Assembly: GCA_031258915.1 (NCBI GenBank)
Contig: JAIRMD010000210.1
Location: 1 to 5,567, forward strand
Reading direction: 5' to 3'
DNA length: 5,567 nt
Source of the DNA: Prevotellaceae bacterium
GTDB taxonomy: Bacteria; Bacteroidota; Bacteroidia; Bacteroidales; UBA932
The position numbers and the translations under genes are program-made. Position 1 is the stretch's first letter, and each line of letters begins with the position of its first letter. The notes below the pieces were generated by a model. The model was given only the letters and a program-made list of their open reading frames with translations, had not been told where the DNA came from and did no database searches. Below, one piece after another: positions 5,137-5,567 of the stretch.

Positions 5137-5567
5137 ATGGCAGAAGAAGCAACACCGCGCAGGCGGGCAAGAAAGCAGGAGGTAAGCGTAGCCACCGTAG
5201 GGTTAGAGCTGGGCAAGGTCCCGCCACAGGCGCTCGATTTGGAGGCCGCCGTGCTGGGCGCCGCCATGCTCGAAAAGGATGCGGTGGTAGATGTGCTCGA
5301 CGTGCTGAAGCCGGAGAGCTTTTACAAGGATGCCCACCAAAAAATATTTCGCGCCGTATCGAGCCTCTCCCACAGGTTAGAGCCTGTTGATATTTACACG
5401 GTTACGCAGGAGCTGCGGAAGGAAAACCTGCTGGAGGAGGTGGGCGGGGCGCAGTACCTTTCGTCGCTCACGCTAAAGGTGGGGTCGGCGGCCAACATCG
5501 ACTACCACGCCAAAATTATTGCGCAGAAGTACATCCAGCGCGAGCTTATCCGCATATCGAGCGAGGT
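5137..5567 (+). CDS. dnaB: Replicative DNA helicase DnaB, N-terminal part
   Basis: DnaB is the hexameric 5'-3' helicase that opens the replication fork and recruits primase. The window holds 143 codons plus two bases and is cut by the window end, not by a stop. After a short basic, poorly conserved leader (residues 1-27, with RRRARKQE), the DnaB N-terminal helical domain runs from about 28: KVPPQALDLEAAVLGAAMLEKDA, then SFYKDAHQKIFRAV (61-74), LEPVDIYTVTQELRK (81-95), GGAQYLSSL (103-111) and HAKIIAQKYIQRELI (124-138). The linker and RecA-like ATPase domain lie beyond the window, so Walker motifs cannot be checked. ATG 5137 gives the usual N-terminal length and follows a -7 element. The gene is divergent from ispD. 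Confidence 0.95.
   Translation, partial: MAEEATPRRRARKQEVSVATVGLELGKVPPQALDLEAAVLGAAMLEKDAVVDVLDVLKPESFYKDAHQKIFRAVSSLSHRLEPVDIYTVTQELRKENLLEEVGGAQYLSSLTLKVGSAANIDYHAKIIAQKYIQRELIRISSE

Noticed and set aside
5064..5267. 67-codon minus-strand frame over the dnaB start
   Set aside because: Antisense to the DnaB N-terminal domain and its leader; low-complexity Ser/Ala composition.

Overview
The window looks like chromosomal DNA from a member of the Bacteroidota (Bacteroidetes). The evidence is a FeoA domain fused to the N-terminus of FeoB, a DnaB N-terminus of the kind seen in that phylum (...GKVPPQALDLEAAVLGAAMLEKDAV...), upstream sequences that fit the Bacteroidota promoter pattern (TTTG or TTG, about 19-20 bases, then TAnnTTTG), and no clear Shine-Dalgarno sites. 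Coding DNA is GC-rich and the spacers are AT-rich. I cannot name the genus.

Layout, left to right. Bases 1-95 are an uninterrupted alternating purine-pyrimidine repeat (GTGTGC units ending in GC repeats). Bases 96-325 hold no gene I can support, only a small hairpin and one possible promoter. A fused ferrous-iron transporter, feoAB, runs leftward from 2860 to 326. A 138-base spacer carries its promoter, a run of ten G, and a 13-bp inverted repeat that contains the stop codon of the next gene. A DNA cytosine-5 methyltransferase (4180 to 2999) and ispD (4916 to 4164), a gene of the MEP isoprenoid pathway, also run leftward. They overlap by 17 bases and probably form one operon. A 220-base divergent spacer (4917-5136) holds the ispD promoter, a helically phased TTTCAACG array and the dnaB leader. 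The replicative helicase gene dnaB starts rightward at 5137 and leaves the window after 143 codons.

How they work together: ispD (isoprenoid precursors), dnaB (replication) and feoAB (Fe2+ uptake) are ordinary housekeeping or nutrient genes. The methyltransferase is the accessory-looking member: no restriction endonuclease, specificity subunit or mobile-element gene is visible beside it, so within this window it is solitary and appears to use the ispD promoter. I found no clearly new multi-gene system. The most interesting signals are non-coding or junctional: the phased array flanking the ispD promoter, the poly-G and inverted-repeat module between dcm and feoAB, and a methyltransferase start codon lying in a 12-bp tandem duplication at the end of ispD.
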